From JAVBKU01 sp031553875 (lineage in GTDB: Bacteria > Bacteroidota > Bacteroidia > Bacteroidales > Rikenellaceae): DNA of 64,000 bases. The translations under genes were made by a program, and so were the position numbers. The DNA is taken from positions 1-64,000 of the forward strand of contig JAVBKU010000008.1 in assembly GCA_031553875.1 (NCBI GenBank), written 5' to 3'. The notes under the pieces were generated by a model. That model made no database searches and was not told the origin of the DNA. It worked only from the letters and a program-made list of their open reading frames with translations. Position 1 is the stretch's first letter, and each line of letters opens with the position of its first letter. Of the stretch, positions 11,472-20,706 are shown piece by piece.

Positions 11472-14428
11472 AACAATTCCATCTGCTTGATGTCACCCTC
11501 ATCGTCGCCCGCGGGACGCTCGATGATAAACTCCACGTCGTCGTCAGATGTAGCGGCAGCGGGAGTGTCGATTTCGGAGGCTTCAACAGCTTCGGGGGCG
11601 GGCGCTTTATCCGCAGTCTTGGCTTTTGCCGCCGCCTCTTTTACAGGGGCTTCGTCGACAGTGCCGTTTTCATCTGCGCCAGAGATGGCGGTGTCTTCAT
11701 CCTCGAAGTTGTCCGTTTCGTCCGCCGGGTCGTCATCGCCGGCCGGCTGGGCGGGTTCGGGTACGGGGTCCTTGCGCAGGGGCTCGATGAACGTGAGCTT
11801 ACCCACCTGCAGGGTCGTGACCCTCTTGCCCTTGGCCTTGTGGCTCTTGATGCCGATGAACTGCTCCACGTCGATCACGTCGGCGGGTTTGGTGGAGTTC
11901 ACGCCCGTATAGGTCACCTCCAGCAGGGGATAGGTGTCGCGGCAGAACGACACTATATACGACGAAGGATTCTCGTCGATAAAGTTCTGCGGCTTGTCGT
12001 TGGCTTCGGCGTTGAAGCGCTTGATATAGAAGAATTTCTGCGAGGCATCGTAGTAGGCCACGGAATAAACCGCGCCGCTGTCGAACTTCTCGACGCGGAT
12101 GGTATCCTCCAGGAAGTGGACGCTCAGGTCGTAGCCCGTGGTGTAGTACTTGCCCTTGGACGTGAAGGCTATTATCTTGTCGTCGCCGGAGAATTCGCCC
12201 AACAGCAGGCCGCGTCCGTCGGCATTGAGGCGGCGTATCTCCTCGTCGTACCAGATATTCTGCCCGCCGAGGGTCGACGCACCGCGTTCCTTGAGCACGA
12301 TCTTGTGGATGGCGTAGCGAGAGAAGAGGTTGCCCTGCGACTGTCTTCCCTTGATAGCCAGCTCGCCGAAGTTGAGGTCGACGATGAGTTTCTTGAGCCT
12401 CGGCCTGGGTTTGAAATATATCTTCAGCACCTCGGCCTCGCCGTTGGGGTTGACGCTCATGTAGAGTATCTCGCTCTTGGCCGTGCCTTTGGTCATGTCG
12501 TATTCGCGGTCGCGGGTGATCCCCTTGATGGCGCAGCGCTTCATCATCAGCGGGCCCTGGCGTCCGTCGCGGTAGAGCACGTTGTAGATGGTGCGTTCGT
12601 CGTTGCGGTTGAAGGCTCCGATGTAGTATATGCCCTTGTCGAAGAAGGCCTTGTCCGACACCTTGGTGATTATGTAGCGGCCGTCCTTGAGGATCACGAT
12701 AACGTCGTCGATGTCCGAAATGTCGGCCACGAACTCATCCTTGCGCATCGAAGGCCCGATACCGAAGAAGCCCTCCTCGCGGTTGACGTATAGCTTGGCG
12801 TTGGCCACGACCACCTTGGTCGCCTCGATAGACGAGAAGCTGCGCAACTCGGTACGCCTCTCCTTGCCCTTGCCGTAGCGCTCGCTGATGCGCTGGAAGT
12901 AGGCGATGGTGTATTCGGTGAGGTGGGCCAGGTCGTTCTTGACGGATTTTATCTCCTTGTCCAGGTCCTTGATATGTTCGTCGGCCTTGAAGCTGTCAAA
13001 CTTAGATATGCGCTTGATGCGTATTTCGGTGAGCTTGATGATGTCCTCGCGGGTGATAGCGCGGCGAAATTTCTCCTTAAAAGGAGCGAGGCCCTTGTCG
13101 ATGGCCTTGAGCACGGCCTCCCAGGTGGTACACTCCTCGATGTCGCGGTAGATGCGCTCCTCGATGAATATCTTTTCGAGGCTCGACATGTGCCAGTCCT
13201 CTTCCAACTCGCCGAGGCGTATCTCCAGCTCGCTTTTCAGAAGCGACCGGGTGTGCTCGACGCTGTGGCGCAGGATATCCTTCACCCCCATGAAGTGGGG
13301 CTTCTGGTCCATGATCACGCAAGAGTTGGGCGAGATGGATATTTCGCAGTCGGTGAAGGCGTAGAGGGCGTCGATGGTCCTGTCCGACGACTCGTCGTTG
13401 CTCACGTGGATGATGATCTCCACCTTGTCGGCGGTGTTGTCGTCGACCTTCTTGATCTTGATCTTGCCCCTTTCGTTGGCCTTGATTATCGACTCCTTTA
13501 TGGATTCGGTGGTAGTGCCGTAGGGTATTTCGGTTATGGAAAGGGTGCGTTTGTCTATTTTGTTTATGCGGGCCCGGATCTTCACAGCTCCGCCTCTCAG
13601 CCCGTCGTTATAGCGCGAGCAGTCGGCGATGGCCCCTGTGGGGAAGTCGGGACAGAGCTCGAAATCTTCACCCTTGAGGGTAGAGATACAGCCTGCGATA
13701 AGCTCGTTGAAGTTGTGCGGGAGTATCTTGGATGCAAGGCCCACGGCTATACCTTCGACCCCCTGTGCCAGCAGAAGCGGGAATTTTACCGGCAGGCTCA
13801 CGGGTTCCTGGTTGCGGCCGTCGTAGGAGAGCATCCACTCGGTGGTCTTGGGGTTGAAAACCACGTCCAGGGCGAACTTCGACAGCCTCGCCTCGATGTA
13901 TCGGGGAGCTGCCGCGCCGTCGCCGGTTAAGACGTTACCCCAGTTACCCTGGCAGTCGATAAGCAGGTCCTTCTGCCCCAACTGCACCAGCGCGTCGCCT
14001 ATGGAGGCGTCGCCGTGGGGGTGGTACTGCATGGTATATCCGATGACGTTGGCCACCTTGTTGTAGCGGCCGTCGTCGAGGCGTTTCATGGTGTGGAGTA
14101 TGCGGCGCTGTACGGGCTTGAGACCGTCGTCGACATGGGGCACGGCACGCTCTAAGATAACGTACGAGGCATAGTCGAGGAACCAGTCCTTGTACATGCC
14201 TGTGAGCTTGTGGCGCGTGGGAGCCTCGGAGGTCAGGTGTCCGTATTTGCCGCTGTCGTAAGAGTTGGAGCCGGTATCGTCGCCCTCTTCGGCGGATATA
14301 TCCGAGGAGGCGTCCTCATCAGCCACCGCTTCTTCGATCCCCTCTCCGTTGTTACCTCCGGAAAGCTCACTCTCCTGCGATATGTCGATGGGTTCCTTGT
14401 CTTCCGGGCCTGTGGTCTCTTTTGTCAT
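11468..14428 (-). CDS. parC: DNA topoisomerase IV subunit A (ParC/GyrA family)
   Basis: A 986-residue type IIA topoisomerase breakage-reunion subunit. An acidic N-terminal extension of about 75 residues precedes the core. HPHGDASIGDALVQLGQ is the quinolone-determining region and AAAPRYIEARLSK carries the catalytic Tyr near residue 174. A coiled-coil (about 430-510) and C-terminal beta-propeller repeats follow. The last 100 or so residues are low-complexity, rich in Asp, Glu, Ala and Pro. ParC rather than GyrA is inferred because a GyrA box (QRRGGKG) is not seen. TACCTTTG at 14452-14459 is a likely -7 element. The dusB gene ends 110 nt upstream. Confidence 0.9.
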   Translation of the reverse strand: MTKETTGPEDKEPIDISQESELSGGNNGEGIEEAVADEDASSDISAEEGDDTGSNSYDSGKYGHLTSEAPTRHKLTGMYKDWFLDYASYVILERAVPHVDDGLKPVQRRILHTMKRLDDGRYNKVANVIGYTMQYHPHGDASIGDALVQLGQKDLLIDCQGNWGNVLTGDGAAAPRYIEARLSKFALDVVFNPKTTEWMLSYDGRNQEPVSLPVKFPLLLAQGVEGIAVGLASKILPHNFNELIAGCISTLKGEDFELCPDFPTGAIADCSRYNDGLRGGAVKIRARINKIDKRTLSITEIPYGTTTESIKESIIKANERGKIKIKKVDDNTADKVEIIIHVSNDESSDRTIDALYAFTDCEISISPNSCVIMDQKPHFMGVKDILRHSVEHTRSLLKSELEIRLGELEEDWHMSSLEKIFIEERIYRDIEECTTWEAVLKAIDKGLAPFKEKFRRAITREDIIKLTEIRIKRISKFDSFKADEHIKDLDKEIKSVKNDLAHLTEYTIAYFQRISERYGKGKERRTELRSFSSIEATKVVVANAKLYVNREEGFFGIGPSMRKDEFVADISDIDDVIVILKDGRYIITKVSDKAFFDKGIYYIGAFNRNDERTIYNVLYRDGRQGPLMMKRCAIKGITRDREYDMTKGTAKSEILYMSVNPNGEAEVLKIYFKPRPRLKKLIVDLNFGELAIKGRQSQGNLFSRYAIHKIVLKERGASTLGGQNIWYDEEIRRLNADGRGLLLGEFSGDDKIIAFTSKGKYYTTGYDLSVHFLEDTIRVEKFDSGAVYSVAYYDASQKFFYIKRFNAEANDKPQNFIDENPSSYIVSFCRDTYPLLEVTYTGVNSTKPADVIDVEQFIGIKSHKAKGKRVTTLQVGKLTFIEPLRKDPVPEPAQPAGDDDPADETDNFEDEDTAISGADENGTVDEAPVKEAAAKAKTADKAPAPEAVEASEIDTPAAATSDDDVEFIIERPAGDDEGDIKQMELF

Positions 14429-14451
14429 GTCGTTAATATCGCGTTAAGCCC

Positions 14452-14459
14452 CAAAGGTA
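14452..14459 (-). promoter_or_regulatory. -7 element of parC
   Basis: TACCTTTG on the minus strand, 24 nt before the ATG. A TTTG at 14483-14486 is 23 nt away, slightly longer than the usual 19-21 spacer. Confidence 0.5.
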
Positions 14460-14538
14460 GTGATTTTAATTTATTTTGCTTCCAAAAAACACCTGTGAAA
14501 AAGGAGGAAAAATGAAAAATATTCTCTCCCCGTTGTGA

Positions 14539-15561
14539 CTATTTATCGCAGGTGATACCCTGGGGTATCTGCTCGCTAAGGTCGAAACCTCCCCACTGCG
14601 CGGCCACGTAATCGAGGGTAAGGAAAAGTTCCGCCGGATCGTTCTCGGTGACGAGCTTCTGGCGCGTGGATTTGAAGTCGGGCAGCCCTTTGAAGTAGGA
14701 GGAAAGGTGGCGGCGCATCTCCAGAATACCCACACGTTCGCCCTTGAACTCGATACTCTTGGTGAGGTGCAGTTTGGCGATCTCCACCCGTTCGAGTACC
14801 GAGGGCTGGGGTATGGCGACCCCGGTGCGCAGGTATTCCTTTATCTCGCGGAATATCCACGGGCGGCCGTAAGTGGCGCGGCCTATCATTATGCCGTCCA
14901 CGCCGTAGCGGTCGAAACATTCGGCGGCCTTCTGAGGTGAATTGATGTCGCCGTTGCCGATAATGGGAATACGTATGGCGGGATTGTTCTTGACTTTGCC
15001 TATGAGCGTCCAGTCGGCCTCGCCACGGTAAAGCTGGGCGCGGGTGCGGCCGTGGATGGTGAGGGCTGCGATGCCCGTGTCCTGCAGGCGCAGGGCTATG
15101 TCCTCGATGTTTTTCGACTCCTCGTCCCACCCCAGACGGGTTTTTACGGTGACGGGCGTCTTCACGGCCTCCACGATGCGGCGGGTCATCTCCACCATGC
15201 GGGGCACGTCGCGCATCATGCCGCTGCCGGCCCCCCGCGCGGCGATCTTTTTCATGGGGCAACCGAAGTTGATGTCTATGATGTCGGGCCGGGCTTCTTC
15301 AGCTATCACCGCCGCCCCGACCATCGGCTCTATCTCGTGGCCGTAGATCTGTATGCCCACGGGCCGCTCGTAGTCGAATATGCCGAGCTTGGCGCGCGAC
15401 TTGGCGGCATCCCTCACGAGGCCGTCGCAGGAGATGAACTCCGTGTACACGACGTCCGCGCCCTCCCTCTTGCACATGAAGCGGAACGAGGGATCGGTGA
15501 CGTCCTCCATCGGGGCCAGGAAGAGCGGTTTGTCGCCCAGGTCTATGTCGCCTATTTTCAC
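14539..15561 (-). CDS. dusB: tRNA-dihydrouridine synthase, DusB/NifR3 type
   Basis: A 340-residue FMN enzyme that reduces uridines in tRNA D-loops. The N-terminal motif FLAPMEDVTDPSFR and the catalytic-Cys motif INFGCPMKKIAARGAGSG are clear; VKTRLGWDE, TIHGRTRAQLY, IIGNGDI and IMIGRATYGRPWIF complete the TIM-barrel signature, followed by the helical tRNA-binding domain. I place the start at a GTG (15561; protein MKIGDIDLGDK) rather than a TTG at 15582, because the TTG lies inside a TATTTTTG -7 element (15580-15587) and would not be transcribed. Confidence 0.92.
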   Translation of the reverse strand: MKIGDIDLGDKPLFLAPMEDVTDPSFRFMCKREGADVVYTEFISCDGLVRDAAKSRAKLGIFDYERPVGIQIYGHEIEPMVGAAVIAEEARPDIIDINFGCPMKKIAARGAGSGMMRDVPRMVEMTRRIVEAVKTPVTVKTRLGWDEESKNIEDIALRLQDTGIAALTIHGRTRAQLYRGEADWTLIGKVKNNPAIRIPIIGNGDINSPQKAAECFDRYGVDGIMIGRATYGRPWIFREIKEYLRTGVAIPQPSVLERVEIAKLHLTKSIEFKGERVGILEMRRHLSSYFKGLPDFKSTRQKLVTENDPAELFLTLDYVAAQWGGFDLSEQIPQGITCDK

Positions 15562-15579
15562 TCTTTTGTAATTTGACTG

Positions 15580-15587
15580 CAAAAATA
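15580..15587 (-). promoter_or_regulatory. -7 element of dusB
   Basis: TATTTTTG on the minus strand, 18 nt upstream of the proposed GTG start. No clear TTTG at -33. Confidence 0.45.
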
Positions 15588-15675
15588 GTTATCTTTACGC
15601 ACAATTTCGCCCTCCTGAGCGGGAATTTATTACATATCCGGGATTGCCGGTGTGGGGTATTATTCTCCGACCCTG

Positions 15676-15719
15676 CGCCCACCCCCGTGGCGCTTTGCGC
15701 CATGGGCACGAGGGTGGCG
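15676..15719 (+). other. Hairpin upstream of argS
   Basis: CGCCCACCC pairs with GGGTGGCG (one bulge) around an inner 7-bp stem GTGGCGC-ttt-GCGCCAT. No T-run follows. It lies 53 nt before the argS start in the dusB/argS divergent gap and could be part of the argS leader. No recognised riboswitch class. Confidence 0.4.
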
Positions 15720-15772
15720 TTTCGCCGCGGCGACACGATAAAGAATTTGGCATTGAGAAATAATATAAAGCG

Positions 15773-17554
15773 ATGAACATTGAGAATTTTTTGACCGCCG
15801 AGGTCGAAACCGCGCTGAAGGCCCTCTACGGGGGATTACCCGAGCAGGCGGTGCAGGTGCAGAAGACACGCAAGGATTTCGAGGGCGACCTCACAGTCGT
15901 GGTGTTTCCCCTGTTGCGCCTCAGTCGCAAGGGCCCCGAGCAGACCGCCTCGGATCTGGGCGACTACTTGTCCGCGAATGTAGCCGGGGTAAAGGGCTAT
16001 AATGTGGTTAAAGGGTTCCTCAATATCTCTTTTGATGAAAATTTCTGGCTCAGCAGGCTCAATGAGGTGATCGCCGCGCCCGATTACGGCCGCCTTCCGG
16101 CTACGGGCAAGAGCATCATGGTCGAATACTCATCGCCCAATACCAATAAACCCCTCCACCTTGGGCATATCCGCAATAACCTCTTGGGCTACTCCGTGGC
16201 CGAGATACTAAAGGCCAACGGGCACACTATCACTAAGGTCAACCTTGTGAATGACAGGGGAATACATATCTGTAAGTCGATGCTCGCGTGGAAGAAATTC
16301 GGCGGCGGCGAGACTCCCGCCTCCTCGGGCATGAAGGGCGACCACCTCGTGGGCAAGTACTACGTGGCGTTCGACAAGGCATACAAGGCCGAGATCAAGG
16401 AACTCATGGCTTCCGGTATGAGTGAGGACGAGGCCAAGAAAGAGGCCCCGATAATGAAGGAGGCGTCGCAGATGCTGCGCCTGTGGGAAGCCAAGGATCC
16501 CGAGGTTTACGGCATGTGGGAGATGATGAACGGCTGGGTGTACGAAGGTTTCGCCAAGACATACAAGGCCATGGGCGTCGATTTCGACAGAACATACTAT
16601 GAGTCGCAGACCTATCTGTTGGGCAAGTCGCTCGTGGAAGAGGGCCTGAAAAGGGGCGTCTTTTTCCGCAAGGATGACGGCTCGGTGTGGGTCGACCTTA
16701 CCGATGACGGTCTCGACCAGAAGCTCCTGCTGCGCGGCGACGGTACGTCGGTCTACATGACCCAGGACCTGGGGACCGCCTACCAACGGTTCACCGAATA
16801 CAAGCTCGATGCGCATATATATGTCGTTGGAAATGAGCAAAATTACCATTTCCAGGTGCTGAAACTCATCCTCGGAAAGTTGGGCTACGATTGGGCCGAA
16901 CATATATATCACCTTTCCTATGGAATGGTCGAATTGCCCGAGGGTAAGATGAAATCCAGGGAGGGTACGGTGGTCGACGCCGACGACCTGATCGACGAGA
17001 TGGTGGGCACGGCCCGCGAGATGTCGCAGGAGCTGGGCAAACTGGACGGCTACAGCGAGGAGCAGGTGACCGAAATATGTAATATGGTGGGTCTCGGGGC
17101 GCTCAAGTACTTCATCCTCAAGGTCGATCCAAAGAAGACTATGCTTTTCGATCCGAAGGAATCCATCGACTTCAACGGCAATACGGCTCCCTTTATACAG
17201 TACACCCATGCGCGTATCTGTTCTATCCTGCGCAAGGCGGAGGAGGCGGGGATAAAACCTTATGCCACAGTGCCTGCAATGGGTATGGTCAAGGATGAAA
17301 CGGAGTTGGTCAAGAACCTCGTGGATTATCCCGAGGTAGTGAGGGCCGCGGGCGAGAACTATTCCCCGGCGCTTATCGCCAACTACGCCTACGAGCTGGC
17401 CAAGGAGTTCAACGGCTACTATCACGACTACTCCATACTCCGCGAGGAGAACGAGGCTGTCAAGGTGATGCGCCTCACGCTTATAGCACAGGTGGCGAGG
17501 GTTATCTGTTCGGCCATGGCCCTGCTGGGCATCAGCGTACCGGAGAGGATGTAG
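15773..17554 (+). CDS. argS: Arginyl-tRNA synthetase
   Basis: A 593-residue class Ia synthetase. The N-terminal Add1 domain contains KDFEGDLTVVVFPLL. The HIGH-type signature is SSPNTNKPLHLGHIRNNLLG near residue 122, and LVNDRGIHICKSMLAW follows. The KMSKS-equivalent is GKMKSREGTVV near 398. The anticodon-binding DALR domain ends with MALLGISVPERM. Full length. A strong terminator follows 42 nt after the stop. Confidence 0.97.
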   Translation: MNIENFLTAEVETALKALYGGLPEQAVQVQKTRKDFEGDLTVVVFPLLRLSRKGPEQTASDLGDYLSANVAGVKGYNVVKGFLNISFDENFWLSRLNEVIAAPDYGRLPATGKSIMVEYSSPNTNKPLHLGHIRNNLLGYSVAEILKANGHTITKVNLVNDRGIHICKSMLAWKKFGGGETPASSGMKGDHLVGKYYVAFDKAYKAEIKELMASGMSEDEAKKEAPIMKEASQMLRLWEAKDPEVYGMWEMMNGWVYEGFAKTYKAMGVDFDRTYYESQTYLLGKSLVEEGLKRGVFFRKDDGSVWVDLTDDGLDQKLLLRGDGTSVYMTQDLGTAYQRFTEYKLDAHIYVVGNEQNYHFQVLKLILGKLGYDWAEHIYHLSYGMVELPEGKMKSREGTVVDADDLIDEMVGTAREMSQELGKLDGYSEEQVTEICNMVGLGALKYFILKVDPKKTMLFDPKESIDFNGNTAPFIQYTHARICSILRKAEEAGIKPYATVPAMGMVKDETELVKNLVDYPEVVRAAGENYSPALIANYAYELAKEFNGYYHDYSILREENEAVKVMRLTLIAQVARVICSAMALLGISVPERM

Positions 17555-17595
17555 GTTTTGTATTGCGGGTGGTTCAGCCCGTTATATATACTGCA

Positions 17596-17627
17596 AATTA
17601 AGGCCGCCCCGAGGGGCGGTCTTAATT
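17596..17627 (+). terminator. argS terminator
   Basis: AATTAAGGCCGCCCC-gag-GGGGCGGTCTTAATT, a 14-bp stem with a G-T pair, followed by a T-rich stretch. Confidence 0.8.
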
Positions 17628-17746
17628 ATTTATGGCTTATTATCAGGAAGTTGTGCTGTAATAATTATGATTATTTTTGTAAACTCCGAAAATATAGGTT
17701 ATAAAAATATATTATCGCAAGACGTAGGCCGGGCGCTGCTTTGGGG

Positions 17747-18973
17747 CTACTGTGATATATAGCTATACGCCTCCACTACCTCTATCACCTTGTCGTCATA
17801 ATCCAGCAGCTCCTCGCGGCCCGAGGTTACGATCACCCCCCGCTTGAGGCCTGTGTGGACCATGGCGGCGAGGGTGGCGTCGACCTTGGCGGAGAAATTA
17901 TCGTGGTCGAGGGTCATGGCTACCTGTAGCACCTCCCTCGGTTCGCCGTTCTCGTAGGCCACGAAGTCGCATATCCCCGCCTCGGCATAATAGAAAATAT
18001 CACGGTACTTGCGTCTGAGCGCGAGATAAACCACATTGGCGAAGAGGCGCTCCTGAAGAGTGTCGTCGGGAATGGTGGCCTCGGCCAGGAAAGAAGTGTC
18101 GGTAACCATCACCCTGCGGGGATTGACGTTCTGCTGCGCCTTCGGCGCGAGCCTGGGAATGAATTCCACTATGCGGGCTTCCTCCAAGGCGGCGAAATGT
18201 TCGGTGACCGTGCTCACGGCCTTTATGCCCAGTGTATTGCGCACCTTGTTGGCGGATATCATATCCGTGCAATTGGACAACAGGTAGCCCGCCACGCGGC
18301 GTAGGGTCGTGGTGTCGCGGATACCGTTCTTGATGATAACGTCGCGGTTTATCCCCTCGGTCAGCAGTTGGCGCACGGCGTTGTCATAACCGTTGCCATT
18401 GAGGTTGCCCCCGGAGGGCATATTGTCGGGGAAACCGCCGCGCGACATATATTCCGACAGGGCACTCTCCGACGCGCCCTTGTGCGTGATGTTGAGGTAT
18501 TCGCCGAAAGAGAACGGATAGACCTCGCGGATCACTGCCTTACCCTTGAGTGGCATCTGCCCGATTGCGAGCGAATGGGGCGACAGCGTGGCCGAGGCCA
18601 CAACCTTGAACTCCTGGTCGACCTTGCGGGCGATGTACTCCTGCCAGCCTCTCACGGCGTCGATCTTGTCGAAAAACAGTACCCCCTTGCCCGACTCGGT
18701 GATAAGATCGTCGAGTTTGTCAAAGTCGTCACCGTCGAAGCCGTACAGGCGCGGGTCGTCGAAATTGACGTACCACGCCTCGGGATAATCCTCGTTTAAG
18801 AGCTGAAGCATCACCGTGGTACGTCCGCAACGATAGGGGCCTGTGATTATCAGCGCCTGCGTGGTGAGGTAGGGCATCGAGGAGAGCGCCTCGCGTCTTA
18901 CGCCGGGGCTACGCTGCTGTATGCCAGAAGATTGGCTCTCGATGACTTTGCGGATGAGTTGCTTGGATATCAT
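17747..18973 (-). CDS. DUF4143-type AAA ATPase with degenerate nucleotide-binding motifs
   Basis: A 408-residue protein with the architecture of the AAA_14/DUF4143 ATPases: an N-terminal P-loop domain (about 35-200), a winged-helix-like middle (about 200-280) and the DUF4143 C-terminal domain (about 290-400, including VMVTDTSFLAEA and YYAEAGICDFVAYENGEPREVLQV). The Walker A reads GPYRCGRTT, with Arg51 where the family has Lys. Walker B reads VLFFDKID, with Lys103 where the catalytic Glu is expected. Either nucleotide hydrolysis is lost or binding is unusual. Role unknown; related proteins occur singly and as possible toxin-antitoxin or mobile-element accessories. A perfect promoter lies upstream (19006-19036). 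Confidence 0.8.
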   Translation of the reverse strand: MISKQLIRKVIESQSSGIQQRSPGVRREALSSMPYLTTQALIITGPYRCGRTTVMLQLLNEDYPEAWYVNFDDPRLYGFDGDDFDKLDDLITESGKGVLFFDKIDAVRGWQEYIARKVDQEFKVVASATLSPHSLAIGQMPLKGKAVIREVYPFSFGEYLNITHKGASESALSEYMSRGGFPDNMPSGGNLNGNGYDNAVRQLLTEGINRDVIIKNGIRDTTTLRRVAGYLLSNCTDMISANKVRNTLGIKAVSTVTEHFAALEEARIVEFIPRLAPKAQQNVNPRRVMVTDTSFLAEATIPDDTLQERLFANVVYLALRRKYRDIFYYAEAGICDFVAYENGEPREVLQVAMTLDHDNFSAKVDATLAAMVHTGLKRGVIVTSGREELLDYDDKVIEVVEAYSYISQ

Positions 18974-19005
18974 ACGGCTCTGGGTTGGTTGCTGAGTCTA
19001 TGAGC

Positions 19006-19036
19006 CAAAGGTAGAAATATTAATTTTAATATCAAA
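19006..19036 (-). promoter_or_regulatory. Promoter of the DUF4143-like ATPase gene
   Basis: TTTG (19033-19036), 19-nt spacer, TACCTTTG (19006-19013) on the minus strand: a perfect consensus match, giving a leader of about 28 nt. Confidence 0.8.
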
Positions 19037-19146
19037 TAAATATATAGCTTTATAAGCTACATATTATAATAGAGAGACGAATGCCCTTTAAACAGCAATC
19101 TGGGGCGTGATTGGGTGTGTGCGATTGGCTATTAATAGCAGGAATA

Positions 19147-19188
19147 TTACAAAAGAAAGGGCGGCCAAATGGTCGCCCTTTCTTGTAA
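19147..19188 (-). terminator. Terminator of the nitroreductase-like gene
   Basis: On the minus strand GAAAGGGCGACC-attt-GGCCGCCCTTTC is followed by TTTTGTAATATT, 18 nt past the stop codon at 19207. Confidence 0.8.
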
Positions 19189-19206
19189 CATATCAATGTA
19201 TCTCGC

Positions 19207-19803
19207 CTATTTAGGGAATCCCACCGGATGGCAAAGCATAAGGGTCTGGGGGTCTTTGAGCTTCAGGGCAGTGCTTATGACGCCTTTATCCATCATGCCA
19301 CGTGGATATGTCACCATTCCCACGCCCGAGCAGAAGAGCGAGATGTTCTGCGATACGATACCCGCATCCATGGCCGGAGTCTTGCCGTCGGTGTCGGTCA
19401 CAAGCATAACCACTACAGGGAAATCCTTCGTTGGCCGTACGTCGCCCGAAGATACGGGGACGAGGGCAGGTGCCTTATGATCAAAGAAATACGATCCGTC
19501 CTTGGTGCACACGTACAACTTCACATCCTGTTTGTTCATTGCCGAGGGAGCGGTGCGCAGGCCCTTATCCGGGCGGTTGATGCCGTTGGCGGCCCACATC
19601 AGGTCGGAAAGGTCCTGGGTGGAAAGTTCCTTGGCCGAGGCCGTCCTTGTCGACTGCCTCTTAGAGAGCGCCTCCATTATGTTCACGCCTCGTTTCAGGT
19701 TGGGGGCATTGAGTTTGATAGTGGTCATATTAGCAGGCGTTTGTGCGCCGAGGCCGGAAACTATCCCGACCATGGCCAGGATGGAGATGATGAACTTTTT
19801 CAT
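19207..19803 (-). CDS. Secreted nitroreductase-like protein (SagB/ThcOx type)
   Basis: 198 residues starting MKKFIISILAMVGIVSGLGAQ, a Sec signal peptide; an upstream start 15 codons earlier would bury it and is rejected. The mature part matches short Bacteroidota nitroreductase-family proteins: LSKRQSTRTASAKELSTQDL with the FMN-phosphate Arg/Ser pattern, LMWAANGINRPDKGLRTAPSAMNKQ, then a C-terminal SGVGMVTYPRGMMDK and DPQTLMLCHPVGFPK. An FMN-dependent oxidoreductase in the cell envelope is inferred; the substrate is unknown. Flanked by its own terminator. Confidence 0.8.
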   Translation of the reverse strand: MKKFIISILAMVGIVSGLGAQTPANMTTIKLNAPNLKRGVNIMEALSKRQSTRTASAKELSTQDLSDLMWAANGINRPDKGLRTAPSAMNKQDVKLYVCTKDGSYFFDHKAPALVPVSSGDVRPTKDFPVVVMLVTDTDGKTPAMDAGIVSQNISLFCSGVGMVTYPRGMMDKGVISTALKLKDPQTLMLCHPVGFPK

Positions 19804-20070
19804 AGTGTATTGTGTTTTAGTGTTATATGCCGACTTGGTACCCTGCAAAGTGGGAAAACTTATTGTAAAGATATAAAATTCATGCGAAATACGACCCCTG
19901 TAACGCAGAAAACCCGCACATGACAGCCCTCTAAGGGGTCGTCGGGCGGGTTTTCTACATGGTAGGCCGGTCTCGGCGAGGCGGCCAGGTAGGGAAGCAG
20001 GAAAAAATTTCCGTATGCCTGTGTCTGCGCTTCCTCTGTCGTATCCGATGTTTTCGGCAGACCTTCGGCC

Positions 20071-20586
20071 TTACTTCTTTGCAGCCTTGAGCAGCGAAGC
20101 CTTCATAGAGGCGATATCGTCCTGGAAGGCGAGGATGTCCTCTTCGTGTTCCAGTTCCTCGGTGAGGATCTCGACGGCCATGTTGTATGTGGCGTGGTCC
20201 TTACCTTCGGTCATGGCGATGATCTCCTCATAGCGCTTGATGGCGCAACGTTCGCCGGTGAGGTTCTGCGCGAGGACGGCCTCTACGCCGGGATCGAGCG
20301 GAGCTTCATAGGCGCACTTAGCCATCTTGGTCCACTGCACGGGGTTGAGTACGGGAGTGCCACCCAACTGAATGATGCGGGTCACCAGCCTATCGGCGTG
20401 TGCGAGTTCTTCGGTGGCGTGCAGTTCCATTTCGGCGGCCACATTGCCCCTCATAAAACCTTCGACCACCTTGGCGCCGATCCAGTACTGGTAGTAGGCC
20501 AGCCACTCTTCGCTCAGGGCGCAGTTCATAACTTCTATAAGCTTCTGTACGTCAATGTTCAGATTTTCCGAGCTTCTCTTTTTCAT
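20071..20586 (-). CDS. Ferritin-like di-iron protein (bacterioferritin/DPSL-like)
   Basis: 171 residues forming a four-helix bundle with a ferritin-type ligand pattern: SEEWLAYYQYWIGA in helix A, EMELHATEELAHADRL in helix B, GERCAIKRYEEI in helix C and TEELEHEEDILAF in helix D. Cysteines near residues 22, 92 and 113 recall the DPSL/thioferritin group, which couples a di-iron site to a Cys pair for peroxide protection, but that assignment is tentative. A role in iron storage or oxidative defence fits the nearby ohr gene only loosely. Single gene between two hairpin terminators. Confidence 0.82.
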   Translation of the reverse strand: MKKRSSENLNIDVQKLIEVMNCALSEEWLAYYQYWIGAKVVEGFMRGNVAAEMELHATEELAHADRLVTRIIQLGGTPVLNPVQWTKMAKCAYEAPLDPGVEAVLAQNLTGERCAIKRYEEIIAMTEGKDHATYNMAVEILTEELEHEEDILAFQDDIASMKASLLKAAKK

Positions 20587-20654
20587 GTCTTATAATGTTT
20601 ATAGTTTTCTTCGGCCGAACGTCGGCCGTATTCCGGGAAGGGCTATAAACAAAA

Positions 20655-20681
20655 AGGATGCCGAACGGTCTCCGGCATCCT
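20655..20681 (-). terminator. Terminator of the FKBP lipoprotein operon
   Basis: On the minus strand AGGATGCCG-gagaccgtt-CGGCATCCT is followed by TTTTGTTTAT. It lies 26 nt past the stop of the gene at 20707. Confidence 0.85.
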
Positions 20682-20706
20682 CTGTTGGGGTGTAATATGG
20701 TATATA

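Noticed and set aside
15562..15582. TTG start for dusB
   Set aside because: The TTG lies inside the probable -7 promoter element; the GTG at 15561 fits the homologous N-terminus.
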